Below the pieces are notes generated by a model, which saw nothing but the letters and a program-made list of their open reading frames with translations, made no database searches and had not been told where the DNA came from. From Erysipelotrichaceae bacterium (GTDB lineage Bacteria; Bacillota_I; Bacilli_A; Erysipelotrichales; Erysipelotrichaceae), in the NCBI GenBank assembly GCA_017539025.1, contig JAFYHT010000020.1:1-64000 (forward strand): 64,000 nt of DNA, given 5' to 3'. A program made the position numbers and the translations under genes. Of the stretch, positions 62,546 through 64,000 are shown in pieces. Every line of letters starts with the position of its first letter. The first letter of the stretch is position 1.

Positions 62546-63949
62546 TTATCCGAAATAATGAAGCGCGTTATTGTAAGAGATATCCTCAACGATCTTTCCT
62601 AATGTTTCAAGATCATATGGATAATCTCCGTTTTCAACATAAGTGCCAAGCTTGTTGCATAAGATCCTGCGGAAATACTCATGTCTTGAGAAAGACAGGA
62701 AACTTCTGGAATCCGTCAACATGCCTACAAACGTAGAAAGAACGCCATTATCTGCCAGGTCATTGAGCTGTTTCTCGATACCCGTCTTGTGATCGTTGAA
62801 CCACCAGGCACTGCCATACTGCATATGGCCCGGCGGGCCCGGTTTCTGGAAACATTGCATCAAGGTGATCAATGCATCATTATCGTTTGCGCTGAGTGAA
62901 TAAAGAATCGTCTTAGGAAGACATTCGTTCAGATCCAGCTGATCCAAAACCTTCTGTAACTGTCCCAAGTAATCACCGCTGCCGATCGAATCATAGCCGG
63001 TATCAGCACCCAATATCCTGAAACTCCTTGTCGAGTTGTTTCTCATCGCGCCGATGTGCAGCTGCATCACAACATTTCTCTTATAATATCTTTCGCCCAT
63101 CTGAACGTAGAGATAACCCTTGTACTGTCTGACTTCTTTTGTTGTAAGAGTTTCGCCATTCAAAGCTTTCTTCATGATCGCAGTGACGGCAGCTTCATCT
63201 GCTTCTTCATAGATATTTCCATCTACCGCATGGTCAGAACCGGCACAACCCATTTCCACGAAATAATCAAGACGTTTCTCCAACGCTTTGACAAGAGTTG
63301 CAACATCAGTGATCTCAACACTGGAAACATCAGACAACTGTTTCAGATACTCCTTATACCCTTCCTTATCGATATTGAATGCCTTGTCCGGACGATAGGA
63401 AGGAAGGACTCTGATCTCAAAACCATCTTCCTTGATCAGCTTATGCCATTTCAGATCATCGATCGGATCATCTGTCGTACATAATGTCTTGACATTCATC
63501 TTTCTCAAAAGATTCCTGACAGAAAACTCTTTCGTTTTCAGAAGTTCATTGCATCTCTCATATACCTTTTCACAGTTATCCGGTGTCAAAGATTCGTCGA
63601 TCCCAAAGTATCTCTTTAATTCCATATGAGAGAACGTATAGACCGGATTGCCTATCACTTTAGGAAGAGTCTCACTGTAAGCCTTGAACTTTTCAAAGCC
63701 TGACGCATTGCCGGTGATCTTTTCTTCTTCTACGCCACAAGCTCTCATCAGACGCCATTTATAGTGATCGCCATAGTTTCCTTCATTCAGCCAGATCTTG
63801 GAGATATCATCGAAGTTCCTGTCTTCATAGATCTCCTTTGGATTCAAATGGTTATGGAAATCATAGATCGGCATATCCTTGGCGTGTTCAAAGAACAGCT
63901 TTTCCGCAACTTCATTGTTCAACATGTACCTGTCATCTAAAAAGTTCAT
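62546..63949 (-). CDS. uxaC: Uronate isomerase
   Basis: Interconverts glucuronate and fructuronate (and galacturonate and tagaturonate). 467 residues, the normal size. The amidohydrolase metal motif is YDFHNHLNP, followed by LCTTDDPIDDLKWH and QLHIGAMRNNSTR. The Shine-Dalgarno TTTGGAGG is well placed. It overlaps the preceding gene by 4 bases and supplies the substrate for uxuB and uxuA in the same region. Confidence 0.95.
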   Translation of the reverse strand: MNFLDDRYMLNNEVAEKLFFEHAKDMPIYDFHNHLNPKEIYEDRNFDDISKIWLNEGNYGDHYKWRLMRACGVEEEKITGNASGFEKFKAYSETLPKVIGNPVYTFSHMELKRYFGIDESLTPDNCEKVYERCNELLKTKEFSVRNLLRKMNVKTLCTTDDPIDDLKWHKLIKEDGFEIRVLPSYRPDKAFNIDKEGYKEYLKQLSDVSSVEITDVATLVKALEKRLDYFVEMGCAGSDHAVDGNIYEEADEAAVTAIMKKALNGETLTTKEVRQYKGYLYVQMGERYYKRNVVMQLHIGAMRNNSTRSFRILGADTGYDSIGSGDYLGQLQKVLDQLDLNECLPKTILYSLSANDNDALITLMQCFQKPGPPGHMQYGSAWWFNDHKTGIEKQLNDLADNGVLSTFVGMLTDSRSFLSFSRHEYFRRILCNKLGTYVENGDYPYDLETLGKIVEDISYNNALHYFG

Positions 63950-64000
63950 CTGTAGTCCTCCAAATTCAGTATCGTTTCTCTGACCATTTCTTTCGTGATC
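63946..64000 (-). CDS. 3' end of an unidentified gene (partial)
   Basis: The last 17 codons (ITKEMVRETILNLEDYR) and the TGA stop of a gene upstream of uxaC; the stop overlaps the uxaC ATG (ATGA), so it belongs to the same operon. Too little is visible to name it; a hexuronate-related enzyme or regulator would be expected. Confidence 0.6.
   Translation of the reverse strand, partial: ITKEMVRETILNLEDYR

Overview
The window looks like chromosomal DNA of a low-to-moderate GC, anaerobic, Gram-positive-type bacterium (Bacillota). The Erysipelotrichia-like lineages fit best, but I cannot name a genus. The lineage evidence is a DnaI/DnaB helicase-loading pair, RNA polymerase delta (RpoE), an ECF transporter module, CIRCE-controlled groESL, lipoproteins with lipoboxes and CCA-encoding tRNA genes. 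The lifestyle evidence is a class III (oxygen-sensitive) ribonucleotide reductase, rubrerythrin, glycolysis genes and only a partial TCA branch. Most genes lie on the minus strand. No insertion sequence, prophage, CRISPR array or rRNA operon was seen, and no gene-free stretch exceeds 300 bases.

Layout. 1-8.7 kb: a tightly packed minus-strand unit trmB, metal-binding lipoprotein, polA, a mutM-coaE fusion, dnaB-like, dnaI, pfkA. 8.7-24.5 kb: housekeeping genes (pepQ-like peptidase, pnp, a reduced FemABX-like transferase directly followed by tRNA-Thr, truA, the ecfT-ecfA2-ecfA1 module, class II aldolase, a PadR/DUF2812 pair, ispF, rpoE, murD-murI, rubrerythrin). 24.5-36.4 kb: an acyltransferase/membrane-protein pair, tRNA-Arg, an ABC exporter, groESL, an envelope group (amidase-domain protein, GT2 glycosyltransferase, GtrA) and gap. 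36.4-45.5 kb: a CUT1 sugar ABC transporter, then trxB, nrdD fused to a glutaredoxin-like domain, and a MarR-domain/NrdG-activase fusion. 45.7-52.4 kb: a ParB-like/metallophosphoesterase fusion and an isocitrate dehydrogenase-aconitase-citrate synthase operon. 52.4-54.6 kb: an AT-rich patch with a pRiA4b ORF-3-like protein and a Zn-finger/HTH/Panacea antitoxin-like protein. 54.6-64 kb: a hexuronate region (uxaC, DUF1537 kinase, racemase-fold protein, uxuA, uxuB) beside a GHMP kinase with a galacturonokinase-like signature, a sugar nucleotidyltransferase and an acetyltransferase.

The most interesting signals are these. (1) Eight genes have a -10 hexamer exactly six bases before the ATG, so transcription should begin on the A of the start codon (leaderless mRNAs); three or more others are nearly so. 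(2) A MarR winged-helix domain is fused to the anaerobic RNR activase, with matching palindromic operators over its own promoter, ahead of an NrdD that carries its own redoxin domain and is followed by trxB. (3) Several other domain fusions occur (MutM-CoaE; ParB-like/phosphoesterase with an altered metal motif). (4) A GHMP kinase-nucleotidyltransferase pair next to hexuronate catabolism suggests uronic acid activation. (5) A Panacea-type antitoxin has no visible toxin, and tandem palindromes lie beside it.
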